A stretch of DNA of 64,000 bases. It comes from Mantamonas sphyraenae (lineage: Eukaryota > CRuMs > Mantamonadidae). This document shows positions 1 to 11,721 of this stretch, one piece after another. The position numbers and the translations under genes were made by a program. Each line of letters opens with the position of its first letter. Within the stretch, counting starts at the first letter, position 1. The stretch is from contig JAPMXV010000008.1 of NCBI GenBank assembly GCA_026936335.1, positions 278,177 through 342,176 of the forward strand. Direction: 5' to 3'. The notes below the pieces were generated by a model, which was not told where the DNA came from, did not search any database, and was given only the letters and a program-made list of their open reading frames with translations.

Positions 1-3000
1 TCGAAGCGGGCCCTCGTGAGTCGCCAATCTTCCATCTCCTTGGCCAGTGTGCGCTCGGCCTCCTCACGCGCGAGGTCTGCCTGGTGTGCGTCGCGCTTGG
101 CCTTGCTCACGGCGTCAGTCTGGTTCTGCACCTTGTCCTGCAGTTGCGCCACCTGATGCGCCAGCTCGTCCTTGCCTGTGCTTGTCGCGTGTTGCAGGTG
201 CTTCAGCTTGTCCAGGGCGCTTGACAGCTGGCTAACCTTTTCCGTGAGGCCATTGATGGTGCGCTCGGTGCGCTCCTTGTCCTCGGCCAGCCGCTCTTCC
301 AGCGCCGCTTTTTGCTCGGCCATCTGACCGTGCTCCTTTGCCAGCTTCTCGTTGTGACTGCGCAGATGCACAAGCTCCTTGTGCTCTTTGGCCAGTTCTT
401 CGGCCACCTGCGCCGACTCGCGCTGCACGCTGTCCATGTCCGTGGCCAGCTTGGAGTGTGTTTCCTGGCCTCGCTTTTGCGCCTCCAACAGCGCCTGTTT
501 GAGCTCCTGCACCTGGCCATTGGCAGTGGACAGGCGCCACGTCAGCAAAATGGACGACTTGATCTTCTGGCGCCACTTCTGGCGGAAATCACCGGCCTGC
601 AGCTCGAGTTCGTGTTCGCGCTTCTCGGCCGCCTCAGCCGCTCGTATGGACGCCACCTTGAGGTTGTCCAGCTCCTTTTGTACGGCCTTGCGTGCATCCT
701 CTTCACGCTCCTGGGCCTGCGTCCACTCTTCGACGCTTGCCTGCAGGTTGTTGATGGTGCTTGTCATCTGCTTGCGCGCTCGGCCAACCACGTGTCCCGC
801 TCCACATCCATGGCGCGTGCTGTTTCGTCGGCAGCGGCCTCCAAGTCGGCAATGGTTGCGCGCAGCGTGGTGATCTTCTGGCGCATTTCCGTCTCTGCAA
901 CCAGGGTCTCGTTGCTCTGCTCCTTCATGCGCACTTGCACGCGTTGCATCTCCTCCTTGGCACTGTCGGCCTGCTGCTGGGCAGCCACGGCCGTGCGTTG
1001 GAAATCTTCCGCCTGGGTGGTGGCTGCGCGCAGCTGCTCCTGCAGGTTGATGTTTTCGTTTGTGATCTTGCTGAGCTCGTCTGTGAGCTGGGAGATCTTG
1101 GCCATGTTGCGTGCGTTGTGCTCCTCCATGGTGCTGCGCACTGTGGCCAGGGTCTTTTCCACCTGTTGCTTGTCGTGAAGCACGGTGGATGTGTTGCGGT
1201 GCAGAGTTTCGATCTTGGTGGTCGCCTTGCTGAGCTCCTTGTTCAGGTTGTCGCGCGCCTTGATGTACTCCTTGAGCTTGGACTTTTGCTCGCCCAGAGC
1301 CGTCTCCAGCCTTGCACGCTGCTTGACTTCCTGCTCATACTTGCGGTTGAGCTCGTCCAGCTGGCGAACACGCTGCTTCTCCGCTCCCTGCGCGTCCGTT
1401 GCCTTCTTTTGTGCTTCGCGCAGCTCGTGCAGCTGTGCATTGCCCCGTTTGACCTCCTGCTCGTACTTGCCTTGCCACTTGGCCGTGTTGCCGCGCTCAC
1501 GTTCGACGTCGGTGAGCGCCCGCTGCAGCTGCATCTTGAGCTCAGCCACCTCGTGCGCGTGTGCACGTTCCTTGGCCACCTGAGCTGTGCCCTGCGACTT
1601 GAGCAGCTGCTGGGTTTGCTTGTGCTCAGCGTTGGCCTTGCTCAGCTGGTCGGCCAGGTCTGCGGCGTGAGCTGCGTTCTTGTCACACGCCGCGGTGATG
1701 CGCGCAAGTTCGCGCTCCAGACGTTGGTTTTCGCGCTCCAATTCCTTGCGCGCTGTGTTGAGGTCGCCCTTTTCGGCGCTGGCCGCCTTTTCCTGTGCAC
1801 GCAGAGCCAGGTTCCTCTCGTTGATCTTGATCTGGCTCTCCTCCAACTCCTTGTGGTAGATCTCTGCCTGCTCCTGTGCGCTGCGCATGGCACGCTGCAT
1901 GCTCTCCTTGGCCACAGTCTGTTGTGCAAGCTGGTTGCGTGTCTCTTCCAGGGCCGCGCGCAGCTCCTTGATGTCTGCACTTTGGATCTTGGCGTTCTCC
2001 TCGTGCGTCGTGTGCATGGCCTCTGCCTTGTGGCGCTCTGTCTCCAGAGTGCGCACTGTGTTGTCCAGTTCCTTCTGCAGGTCTGCTGCGCGGTCGCTCA
2101 GCAGGTTGCGCTCTTTGTTGACTTCGTTGTAGCGCTGTTCGAGTTCGTTCAGATTTGTGCGCACGGTGAGGTGGTCGTGCTGCAGCGCAGTGTGCGTGCG
2201 CTCCAGGCTCTCAAGCTTGCTGGTGGCAGCTTCGGCGGCGTTGGTCTCGCGGCGAAGCTGATCCTTGAGCTCCTGCAGGGAATGCATGCCCTCCTGGATC
2301 TTGGCCTGGGCGGCCGCAAAGTTTGCGTCCACTTGCTCGCGTGCACGCTTGGCGTGTTCCACGGCTCCCTCGGAAGCCTTGAGCTTGGTCGCCAGCTGCT
2401 TGTTGCTGTTGGCAAAGTGGGTGACCAAGGCACTGAGTGTTTCTTGGGCGGAACGCAGATCCGTGCCCTTGACCTTGCGTGTCAGGCTGACAGGCAGTGC
2501 GGCCGAGGACGATGCGCCCGACGACTGTTCACCAGCCAATGAGGCAGCTTCCTCCTGCAGGGAGTGGACAAAGGTCATGAAGCTGCTGATGCTCTTCTGG
2601 GCGTTTGTGCGCTGGCGTTCGGCGTTGTCAACCTCAAACTGCAGCTTCTTGTAGTCTTGGCTGGCCTGGGCCAACTCGTCCTTGAGAGAGGCGGCCAGTC
2701 GCTCGGTTTGCTCCAGTTTCTCGCGCTTGCGCTGCAGCTCCAGGCTCAGCGCATCGCGCTCTCGTTGCAGCCCACCGACGTCCGCCTGCAGACGCTGGTT
2801 CTCAGCGGTGCTCTGGAGTGGTGCGCGAAGGAGGAGGCGCAAGGGTACGCGGCCACAATGTGGATTTTGGTGAGTGAGTGTGAGGGCGCGTGTGAGCGTG
2901 TGCGAGGGTGGACGGGGGGAAATTTTTGACATGGGCGACAAAAGGACCGTGTGTACAGGGTGGAGTGTGGCGGAGGGCCAATGGATGGCCTGCACAAAGG

Positions 3001-3969
3001 GAGATGCAGAGTCGCTGTGGATTGGATGTGCGTGTGGACAAAGGGTCCGGGGCTGGTTCGGGATGGAGGGGCGGGTTGGGCGCATGTGGCCGTTGGCCGC
3101 GTCGGACAAAGATTGCAAAAGGGGCAAGGAAGGGCCGGAACTCACCTTGTTGAGGTCGTTCTTGATCTGGCGGTATGCCAGGCGCTCATTCTCGAGGGTA
3201 ATGTCACGCTCATTGAGGGTGGCGGCGTACTGGTCTCGCTGGTTGATGGTGGCCTCGAGCTTATCTGAAAGGGCCTTGATGGAGCGACGGTGCTCCTCGT
3301 TTTCCTTCTCGCGTGTCTGGTTGAGGCTGGTGTTGTTGTAACTGAGCGAGTGGTTGGTTGCTTCCATGGCCTTGAGGCTGTCCTGGTCGGCATTGACCTG
3401 CTCCTCAAGCTGCAGGATGACCTGAGAGGCCTCTTGCAGTTTGCTGCGAAGCGACGTGTTTTCAGCCACGACTCCGTCCAGAGTTTCCTCCAGGCCGGCC
3501 TTTTCGGCGTGGGTGTTGCGCAGCTGATCCTTCAAAGATGCAGCTCCACCTGTGATGTGCACACGAGGTGGCGAGCGCGACGAGTCACCGTAGGTGAACG
3601 AGTTGGGGCTGCCGCGTGACGAGGCAGAGGGGCTCGAGGGCGAACTTGCGCGCAACGAGCTGTAGCTGCTGCTCAGGGAGCTTGCCGTCGAAGCACGCGT
3701 CTTTGCAGATTTCAGCGCGCGTCGGCGCCGTTGTTGCAGTTGCTGCTTCCGGGTTTCCGTCTCCTGCATCATCTGAAGCAAGCGAGAATCGGTTTCGCCT
3801 TCGCCATCTGCACGGAAAATCACCAGGGGGTGCGCCAGCGTGACACGCATCGAGTGCACAGCAAGTGTGTGTGTGTGAGTGATGTGCAGGCAAAAGGCGT
3901 GACTAAGAAGCGGGGGCGTGCAAACGTACATGACGATGCCGAGCCGAGGCTACTGCTGAGATCGCTCAT
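1..3969 (-). CDS. Large coiled-coil protein, 3' end beyond the window
   Basis: About 1170 residues are visible and the frame stays open to position 1, so the C-terminus lies outside. The start at 3969 gives MSDLSSSLGSASS; exons are 3969-3930, 3807-3146 and 2812-1, with GT-AG introns of 122 and 333 bp that join in phase. After a Ser/Pro/Arg-rich head of about 90 residues the rest is near-continuous coiled coil rich in Glu, Lys, Gln and Leu. The frame breaks at about 774-779: the reading ending in ...WLAERASR stops, while a -1 shift continues seamlessly as ...KQMTSTINNLQ, as if one C were missing. I do not recognise the family; long ciliary-rootlet, centrosomal or Golgi tethers look like this, but composition alone cannot decide. 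Confidence 0.8.
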
Positions 3970-4159
3970 CGAGGCAGAAGGGTGCTTTCGGGTTGGGTCG
4001 GTGCGGGCGACATGTGGGGCAGGGAAGCCACTTGTGTGGGAGAACGGCAGCAGAAGCGAGGGATGTGAGGGATGAAGGAGGGGCACATGGACAGAGTCGA
4101 GGGCATGACGAGATGTGATGGAGGAAGGACCGCCAACCACCCCAACACAAAACTCGCCC

Positions 4160-5519
4160 ATGAAGACTGCTGCTGTCCTGTTTGTTGCAGCCATGCTGAT
4201 GGCATGCTGTGTGGAGGCCAGCGGGAGCGTGCCGACGTTTGTGTGGGGGTCGAAGGGGTATGTGGGGAGGCTGGGACAGTGGGCCGGAGAGGGGAGGAGG
4301 CCCGCGTAAGGCTGACGCGTCTTGAGGGACTCGCACGCACAGAATGCTGAGTGAACAGGCTCAGGAACAGGAGGATGTACAAGAAAGCAGCCACGAGGAA
4401 GTGGTGGACATGGTGGGCAGCCTGGTGAACGGCCAGGAGGCACAGGGCAACGTGAGTTTTGGCCAGTCCACGCATTTCGCCCTCTTTCCCGACCCCCGAC
4501 TGTCCCTACGCGTAGCGGACGTCGGAGAAGCGCCATGACGAAGAAACTAGAGTGCCCCACTACGGTGGTGGTATCAGAGAGGGACAGGGCGTACGCGTCC
4601 GCCTCGAAAAGTGATTGATCTATCTATGTTTCCTTTCATTGCTAGATAGTAGCTGAGCGCAAAATTTCGCACGCAGCCGACGTGCTCCTTACACGTGCCC
4701 CGGTCGATGCACAAGGCTGTTTCCCCATTGTTTTTGCTTCCCCCCTTTGCGCCACGTACTCACATCATAGCACACACCTCCGATCCATGGTAGTCTGCGC
4801 TGCGGGACATTGTGTCTTCCGAGGCGCAGCCGCAGGTGGTTGTCGTCTTTGTGCACCCGGGACTGCGTGAGGACGAAGCTGCACGATACGGTGGAGCACA
4901 TGCAGAGGACGAGGCATCGACCTCGTCGCTGGAAGCTCTGAAGAAGGCTGTGTCTGCCAAGAGCCAGGCTCGTGTGGTGTCGCACACGCGCGTGTTTTCC
5001 GACGCCCAGGAGCTCGAGTCGCGCCTGCGCATGCTGGCTGCCCATGTGGTGGACACGTCTGACAACCAGCAGGAGCTGCCCACGCAGAAGCTGGCGTCGT
5101 CCAAGGGCACGCAGCTTGTGCTTGTGCCTCTCCGCGCAGAGGCCTCCCTGAAGGAGCGCCACGAGCAGCTCAAGGCTGCCGATACCCAGATGGCATCTGT
5201 GCTGCGCAGTTTGGAGCAGGCCAAGCTGTCCCATGTGGCAGTTCTCACCTCGGCCCAGGCCAACCAGCCCAACCTTCAGCTCAACTTTGCCGAGCAGGTG
5301 CTTGCCCACGGCCGCCAGCTCATGGAAGTCCGTCTCGGCGACGCAGATGGCAACACCACCACCCCTGACAACGTCGTGTACGACACCTACTTCCCTGCCT
5401 TTGTTATCCAGGGGTACATGGCAGTCTTCCCCATTCTCCTCTTCTCCTGCATGGGCGTTTGCTACACCTGCTACGTCCAGGGTCCCAAGACCTTCCTCAG
5501 CCTCGAGGAAGATGATTAA
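4160..5519 (+). CDS. ATP6AP1: V-type ATPase accessory subunit S1 (Ac45/Big1-like)
   Basis: Predicted single-pass membrane subunit of the vacuolar proton pump, 310 residues. Exons 4160-4257, 4343-4451 and 4794-5519 join in phase. The first exon encodes a signal peptide (MKTAAVLFVAAMLMACCVEA) followed by VPTFVWGSK, resembling the VPVLVWSS-type start of mature Ac45. An acidic Glu/Gln stretch follows, then a luminal region, and the C-terminus has one hydrophobic segment (about YMAVFPILLFSCMGVCYTCY) ending in a short acidic tail LEEDD, the Ac45/Big1 architecture. The 342 bp second intron is long for this window and could hide a small exon. Family assignment rests on architecture and the N-terminal motif, so it is moderate. 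Confidence 0.65.
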
Positions 5520-5615
5520 GCAGACGGGAAGCGGACAGTGTCTGCCACGCACAATCTCCAACGAAATGGACCACCCTCTTTTTTCATCAACACTTTTGGG
5601 CCTGCTGCCGCCCGT

Positions 5616-6617
5616 TCACACCACCCCGCCGCTCTTTTCCGTCAACGTCTCGACAAACATCACGTTGGCTTGCTCCCACTCCGTGACACGCTCGCGCAGA
5701 TGCGTCTCCACACGCTGGCTGTTGACAAACTGGTTCTTGAATTCGTAGCGCTCGCGCTGTGGTTCCATGTCAACAGCAAAGTCCGTCACTGGCGGTGTCA
5801 GCAAAAGGTGCTCCGGACAATGTGCACCCTGGTTCTGCAGCCAGGTGGGCGTGCCGACGTCTGTTCCGGGGCCACCCTGTGTCCCCTCTGCTCGCAAACT
5901 CACAATTTGGTTCTGCAGCTCCTTCTGCGCCTTTTTCATCACATCCTGAATCTCTGCAATCTGTGCCTTTTCCTCGTCCACCTTTGTCTTGAGGAATTCT
6001 GTGCCGTGCCGTGTGCGGTGAGTGTCCGCGTGCGCCGTGTCAGCCCTCGTCAATCGCCGCCTCATTCAATTTTCCGCCGCTGGTCCTTTGGTCACCTCCC
6101 CTGCACCTGTGCATGGCCTGCACCTGACCATAAACTCACCAATCTCCTCCGTGTACCGTTGCGTGTGCACTTGAGTCTGTGATGAGTGCATGCGTGTGTC
6201 GTGTCAGTGCGCAGCGCTCCCTCGCGTTGTCATTGGCCCGCGCCACTTCTAGCCGTTGACGACACCCGAGCCGCAAAAACCTACCTCGGAGATCTCGGCC
6301 TGTGTCTGGCGGATGTCGTTCAGAATGAGAATAAGGTCCTGACTGATGGAGTCGGCCTTGTCCTGGTAGCGTGTGGCTTCGTTGGCCAGCAGGTCGGTGT
6401 TGAGCTTGACTTTGCTGGTCGCCGCTTTGTGGTTGTCAATCTGCTTCTTCACATCCTTGATGCGCTCCGCGGCACGGTCCCGCTCCTGGGTGCGCTTCTC
6501 CAGCAACGATGCATGCTCCTTCAGCTGGTCGGCAATGGTGGCCAGCGAGTTTTGTGCCGTGGCAATGGCCTGCTGGTGCTGCTTCCTGCGTTGACGAGAA
6601 CGTGAGCGCCCGACCAT
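5616..6617 (-). CDS. Coiled-coil protein, ~250 aa, unknown function
   Basis: Exons 6617-6285, 6176-6140 (only 37 nt) and 5998-5616 join in phase through canonical GT-AG borders. The product is highly charged and helical: a basic start MVGRSRSRQRRKQHQQ, then about 180 residues of coiled coil. A possible optional 69-nt intron (a GTGAGT donor just after the codons for QNQI, a CTGCAG acceptor) would remove a Gly-rich insert without changing frame; both forms are open. The C-terminal 60 residues are mixed helical. I do not recognise the family. It converges on the V-ATPase S1 gene, whose stop is 96 bp away. Confidence 0.65.
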
Positions 6618-6778
6618 GTTCGAAATGTTTGGGCCTGCCGTCGCACCTCCAATCCACGTGCATGGCCAGCTACCGACCAGACTGTACAACCTTTGTCACC
6701 CATTCGTGGTGTTGGGCTGTGTGTATGCGCATGCTCGGCCCCACTGCGCCTGGAGTTCCACTGCAACCTTCGCCTCGC

Positions 6779-8326
6779 ATGTTCCGCCGCTCAGCACGGG
6801 CCATGCCTGGATGCGGCGCCATGTCCCAGGCTTGTTTGGCCCCTTCCATTGCTGCGTGTGTGTCCGACGTCTCCCTGCATGCCGGACTCGCCACCTCGGC
6901 CGAACACGCCGAGGATCTCGACGTCGGCACACTTCACCCCAATGGACGCAGCTCCATCTTCTCCAGCATCGACGGAACGCAACCTGCCTCCAAAATCCGC
7001 ATCCCCAACATCACTATCCCCACGGGCTTTGAGAAAATCACCCAGACCATGGTCGAGGCCGTCTTCAGGAAAAAGTTCGGAGGTATGTCCGACCCGCTAT
7101 CTCTCCGTCTCTCTCCACACACAATGCTCACACTCTCCTTCGCCCCGTCTGTGCCTGCGTCTTCCGTTGCACCTATGTGTACGTACACCGTACTGCTCGC
7201 GTGCACATGCCTCTGGCGTTCCCGCTTGCCGCACAGTCGAGCCTTTTGAGGTCATCAAGGACGACCTTGCGCCGCTCACCACCAACGTGAAAAAGCTGCT
7301 CTCTTCCGACCACCCGGTCCTCTCCTCCGTCGCACAGTACTACTTTAATCTGCCGGGCAAGCTGTTTCGCCCGGCCATTGTTTTGCTCGTCTCTCATGCC
7401 CTGGCGCCCCTCACTGAGGCCAAGGCGATTGACTGGCGTCAGCAATCCCTTGCCGAGATCACAGAGATGATCCACGTGGCCTCACTGGTTCACGATGACG
7501 TCATCGACCATGCAGAAACACGCAGAGGCATTCCTGCTCTCAACAGGTGCGTGCCACGTGTGCATGGCCCTGCCTTTCCCGAGCGACCGTGGCCCGCATG
7601 TTGTTCCCTGCTGACCCCTCCCCTGCTCTCGCCCACCCCGTGTCCCACATCTACGCGCCACACAGGGAGTTTGACAACAAGACTGCCATCCTTACCGGTG
7701 ATTTCCTGCTTGCGCGTGCCTCTGTCAGCCTCGCGCGGCTCCGTGATCCCGAGGTGATTGATCTGCTTTCCAACGTCATTGCCGACCTCGTGGAGGGCGA
7801 ATTCATGCAGATGCGCACGCCCGCAGAAGAGCGCATGACCTTTGACTACTACCTGCGCAAGACATATCTCAAGACGGCCAGCCTGATCAGCAATAGCAGC
7901 CGCGCCGCAGCCATGCTCAACGGCACCGCAAACACAGACATGGAGCAGCTGGCCTTTGAGTACGGCAAGAACCTGGGCATTGCTTTTCAAATTGTCGATG
8001 ACCTCCTCGACTACACCCAGGATTCGCAGACACTGGGCAAGCCCGCAAACAACGACATCCGCGAGGGCATTGCCACCGCACCTGTCCTCTTTGCCGCCGA
8101 GGAATACCCTGAGCTCAATGAGCTCATCATTCGCCGCTTTCGCGACAAGGGCGATGTCGAAACAGCCCTCCATCTCGTCCACAAGAGTGACGGCATCGAG
8201 CGCACACGGCAGCTCGCGACAGCCTACATCCAAACCTGCCTGGACGCAGCGCGCGAAATGCCTCGCTGTGACGCTAGCCAAGCGCTCGAGGCTCTTGCGG
8301 TCAAAGTGGTCAACAGGGTGTCGTAG
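6779..8326 (+). CDS. Trans-polyprenyl diphosphate synthase (solanesyl/decaprenyl type, COQ1-like)
   Basis: Chain-elongating prenyltransferase that would make the ubiquinone side chain. Exons 6779-7082, 7237-7546 and 7666-8326 join in phase to about 424 residues. Both Asp-rich metal-binding motifs are present: DDVID in HDDVIDHAETRRG and DDLLD in QIVDDLLDY. The conserved GKLFRP substrate-binding element is also present, as is the TGDFLLARA helix. The N-terminus (MFRRSARAMPGC) is Arg-rich and lacks acidic residues early, consistent with mitochondrial import. The length and mitochondrial leader favour the long-chain COQ1/PDSS1 group over FPP or GGPP synthases; product length cannot be read with confidence. 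Confidence 0.9.
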
Positions 8327-8370
8327 GAGAGAGGGGGTGGGCGCAATTCATCTTTGGTTTTTCATTTTCC

Positions 8371-10151
8371 TCACCCAGACAGCGCGATGCCATTCAGAAT
8401 CAATTGGTACCCTTCTGGCACCTCGTCATGCGCCTGCACCAGCGCACAGATCTCCTTCAGGTCGTCGCTGACGCCCTCGAAAAAGTCGGTGAGGTAGAGC
8501 AAGAGGTGGAAGTCCGAGATGCGATCGATGTAGCTCTTCTTGCTGTTGGTGAGCTGGCCCTTGAGGTCCTGCACAGTGGGAGCCACCAGACGGTTGGATA
8601 CGGGAAAGGTCTCGTGGAGCATGCCGTCCTCGTAGGAGATTGGCACAGTGACAAGGAAGATGTCGTTGTCCACTTGCGTGACCTCCTTCAACTCCACCAG
8701 CACGGGGATCTTGCTGATGTACGAGAAGGCGAGGTTGTCGCCGTCGAGCGGGTCGTCCAGACGGTCTTCCTTGGCCAGAGCCAGGGCCTGGTCGGAAAAC
8801 TGGTATCCTTCTGCGCTGAGGCCACCGTCGCGCTGGCCTGCAAGGATGGTCACAAAGGTGTCGCTGTTCTGCAGCTGCAGCATGGCGCCTCGCTTCACTT
8901 CCCACGCACTGGCCACGTAGTTGCGTTCGTCGTGCGACTGGATCCAGCCCACCCATTCCATGCCCAGCGCCTCCACCAACTCGTTCACAGTCGTCTCCTT
9001 GGGGTCGTCCAGCAGGTCAAACCTGCCGTCATTGAATTCCTGCGGCGGTTCGTAGATGGCCTGCACCACCACTTCCGCCGTCTCTGTGTCGTCGTCAACA
9101 AGCACGTGGCCAAACAGAAAGCCCAGCCGGTGGCCACCGTACTGCTGATAGTACGTACCATATTGCCCCAGGGCCGCCTGACTCACTCGGATCTTGGTTG
9201 TGAACGAGTCTGTCTGGGGCTTGAGCTTGAACTTGCGCTCCTCCTCGCGCGACAGGCAGGCGATGCACGAGCCATTGGGACCGTGGTTCGAGCAACGCAC
9301 CTTTTCCGGCTCCTCCTCAAGCGTGCTGGGCAGGCAGTTGATGCACATGTCACGCGGCCCATGCTGGCACCTGTTCTTGTCCCTTTTTGTGTCTCGGCGC
9401 ACCCTGTGTGTGTGCTTTTCCTTGGCTTCCGCCTTGGCCGACTTCTTCACGCGAGTGCAGTTCGGGCACCGCGCGTTTGGGCCGTGCGTACACAGCCAGC
9501 GGATCTCCGTGCCTGGGCGCATCAATCCCCCACACACACATACACATACACACACGTGATGTCAGGCAGATAAAGGCCACCCGATGTCCGTGTCAGTTCC
9601 GTTGCCATGGCCTGCAGCAGAATTCCGGCCGGAAAACGCGTGGCTGCTTTCTTACCTTTGTAGTTCTCGGGCATGCAGTTTGCACAATACGAACGGCTGT
9701 CGTGGTTGCACTTCATCTTGCCTTCGGCCAGTTCCAGGTCCTTGCAGTTGATGCAGTTTTCGTTGGGGCCGTGCAGACACTTGGGTTTGATGCTCTTTTC
9801 GTTGAGGGCGTGGCCTTGTTTGCGTGACGACGACGATGACGACGACGACGACGACGATGAAGATGAAGAAGACGATGAAGATGAAGACGACGATGACGAC
9901 GACGACGACGATGACGATCCACTGCCACTCGCCTGCACGTACAACATGTCACCGTCCTCAAAGCCAAAGGTGCCGATGCGCGAGCTCGCGTCCAGCACCC
10001 CGCTCATGTTGGGCGTCTGCGCAAGAGTGATCGATGATGCGGTTGTCTTGTACACTTCGGCCACTTGCTGCATGAGAGCAAGCACCTTGGCCTGGTCGTC
10101 CATTTCAAACCGTTGTGTGCCTTCCTTGCCACGAACGCGCAAAAGCACCAT
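8371..10151 (-). CDS. NPLOC4: NPL4, Cdc48/p97 cofactor
   Basis: NPL4 pairs with UFD1 to deliver ubiquitylated substrates to the Cdc48/p97 unfoldase. Exons 10151-9656 and 9512-8371 give 545 residues. The protein starts MVLLRVRGKEGTQRF, matching the ubiquitin-like N-terminal domain of NPL4. Cys/His segments follow with repeated HGPN..C..C signatures (CLHGPNENCINC, CTHGPNARCPNC, CSNHGPNGSCIAC), then the MPN-like domain containing YGTYYQQYGGHRLGFLFGHV. Between the UBX-like and zinc regions lies a pure serine tract of about 30 residues encoded at roughly 9823-9921, an expandable repeat. Its 143 bp intron contains a CA/TG run. It ends 44 bp from the convergent prenyl synthase gene. Confidence 0.95.
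9823..9921 (-). repeat. Trinucleotide run encoding poly-Ser in NPL4
   Basis: An uninterrupted GAC/GAT/GAA trinucleotide run on the + strand reads as about 30 consecutive Ser codons (TCG/TCA/TCT/TCC) in the NPL4 frame. Mixed codons suggest the tract is not a fresh expansion. It lies between the ubiquitin-like N-terminal domain and the zinc-finger region and is likely a flexible linker. Confidence 0.9.
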
Positions 10152-10201
10152 CTTTCTGGGTTTGTCTGCCGCACGCCGCGCAATGCGCCTCACACCCAGT
10201 T

Positions 10202-11659
10202 TCAAATCTGCAGCTTTTTCCGGAAACAGTGACTGAGGGTGTGTCTGACTGCGTGTGCACCCACCACCTCGGCCACAATCGTGTCTAGGTAGTCCCAAAG
10301 CTCAATGTCACGCACCGCGTCGCCAGGCACCTGGGCCAGGCTTTCACTCACGGCCTGCGCATCCCCAGCCAGAGTGTCCAAGCTTGTGCTCAAGTCGTGC
10401 GAGCCTGCTTCATGTTCCACATGTTCCACACTCTCCAGGGCACACCAGCGCGTCAACCTGTTGGCCACGTCGGCATCCACATCCAGGTGCCGACGTAGCG
10501 GATCCCACCTGCTAAGGCGCAGCTGACGCACATACTCTCGTGTTTGACCACGCCCTTTGACCCGTTCCACCACCTGGTCGACATACAGACGCATGGCAGA
10601 CAAACGCAGCAACGCGCGCTGCAGACACGTCTTGTTACGACCACTGCCACACGGAAGACGGTCCTCGTGGTTGCCAAGGTCGTCTTGCACCAGCTGCCGC
10701 GAGTACACTTGCTTCATGGGCCAGAATACGCCCGACTGGGACCACGATGCCACACTCACCGAGCTTGCAAGCGATTCCACGTGGTGGAACCAGTACGGTG
10801 GCACGTACAGGAGGTCACCAGGCTTCAATGTGACCTGTATGCCCTCTCGTGCCGCCTCGCGCAGCCTTGAATCCATTTTGGGTGTCATGGCGCGGTGTAG
10901 AGGCAGCTGCGATTTGTGCCACAGTGGATGCACCTTTGGAAACAGACTCAGCGGCCCGTGAGTCCATGGAGGAAACAGAGTGAACCGTTTGCTTCCCGTC
11001 ACATGTGCATACAGATTGTGGTCCGCGTCGCAGTGTGTGTGTTGAACAGGACCTGCCGAACCTACCCACAGCGTTGCAAACCTGCGTGCTGCATCGCTGT
11101 CGTGCTGCCACATCCACTCATTCGGTTCCACGTCTCCAGCTAGCTTGCTGGGAATGTCACCAAACCAGTAGATGCTCCCGTTGCCCTGGCCTTGAATCTC
11201 CTTCCGGGCAAGTTCACCAAACAACTCCACCGCGCTCATGTTGCGTGTTGTGAACGCCGTCCTCCATTCCATGTGCGGTCCTGGGTTACGTGCCAGGGCC
11301 GTGCGCATGTCCAAGTGCGTGTACACGTTTGGAGGGCCGCTTTGCTTCACGTCTTCCAGTGTCTGCTCGCCAAACGCCTCGGCCACGTATGTCCAGTTTG
11401 TCCACTTGCGCACTGCGGGCCACTGTGCTACCACAGAGCCACGGAGCACGTGCGGCCGCGCTCCTGCAATTAGATGGCGTGCAAAGTCGGCACGTCCGTC
11501 CCACTCGCTCACCTCGACCGAATCCAGCTCGAGGGCGTCCAACACGCGCACAGCGTCAACTTCCTGCGTGGCCATGTGGCCCACGTGGTCAAACAGGTCG
11601 CCTGTTGCTATGCAAACTGACATGGTCAGCAGCAGCCACAGCCGCAGTCGCTTGCTCAT
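10202..11659 (-). CDS. JmjC-domain 2-oxoglutarate oxygenase with signal peptide
   Basis: Single-exon gene of 485 residues from the start MSKRLRLWLLLTMSVCIATGD, which looks like an N-terminal signal peptide; an upstream in-frame Met at 11710 would mask it. The JmjC/cupin core is clear: Fe(II) ligands in HTHCDADHNL (HxD) and the distal His in YWFHHVES, plus KPGDLLYVPPYW and the SGSKRFTLFPPWT-like strand typical of FIH/JMJD7/JMJD8-type hydroxylases. With a signal peptide it would act in the ER or secretory pathway, as known for JMJD8, rather than on histones. Several NxT/NxS sequons support a luminal location. Substrate unknown. The gene's stop is only 50 bp upstream of the NPL4 start. Confidence 0.85.
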   Translation of the reverse strand: MSKRLRLWLLLTMSVCIATGDLFDHVGHMATQEVDAVRVLDALELDSVEVSEWDGRADFARHLIAGARPHVLRGSVVAQWPAVRKWTNWTYVAEAFGEQTLEDVKQSGPPNVYTHLDMRTALARNPGPHMEWRTAFTTRNMSAVELFGELARKEIQGQGNGSIYWFGDIPSKLAGDVEPNEWMWQHDSDAARRFATLWVGSAGPVQHTHCDADHNLYAHVTGSKRFTLFPPWTHGPLSLFPKVHPLWHKSQLPLHRAMTPKMDSRLREAAREGIQVTLKPGDLLYVPPYWFHHVESLASSVSVASWSQSGVFWPMKQVYSRQLVQDDLGNHEDRLPCGSGRNKTCLQRALLRLSAMRLYVDQVVERVKGRGQTREYVRQLRLSRWDPLRRHLDVDADVANRLTRWCALESVEHVEHEAGSHDLSTSLDTLAGDAQAVSESLAQVPGDAVRDIELWDYLDTIVAEVVGAHAVRHTLSHCFRKKLQI

Positions 11660-11721
11660 CCTGCCCCCTGCCCTGGCCAGTCCAGCGCATTTCCTGCATT
11701 GCCGCTTCACATCCGGCAGCC

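Noticed and set aside
761-2542. 593-codon open frame on the + strand
   Set aside because: Antisense shadow of the coiled-coil gene; Leu/Val/Cys-rich composition comes from reading Gln/Lys/Glu codons backwards.
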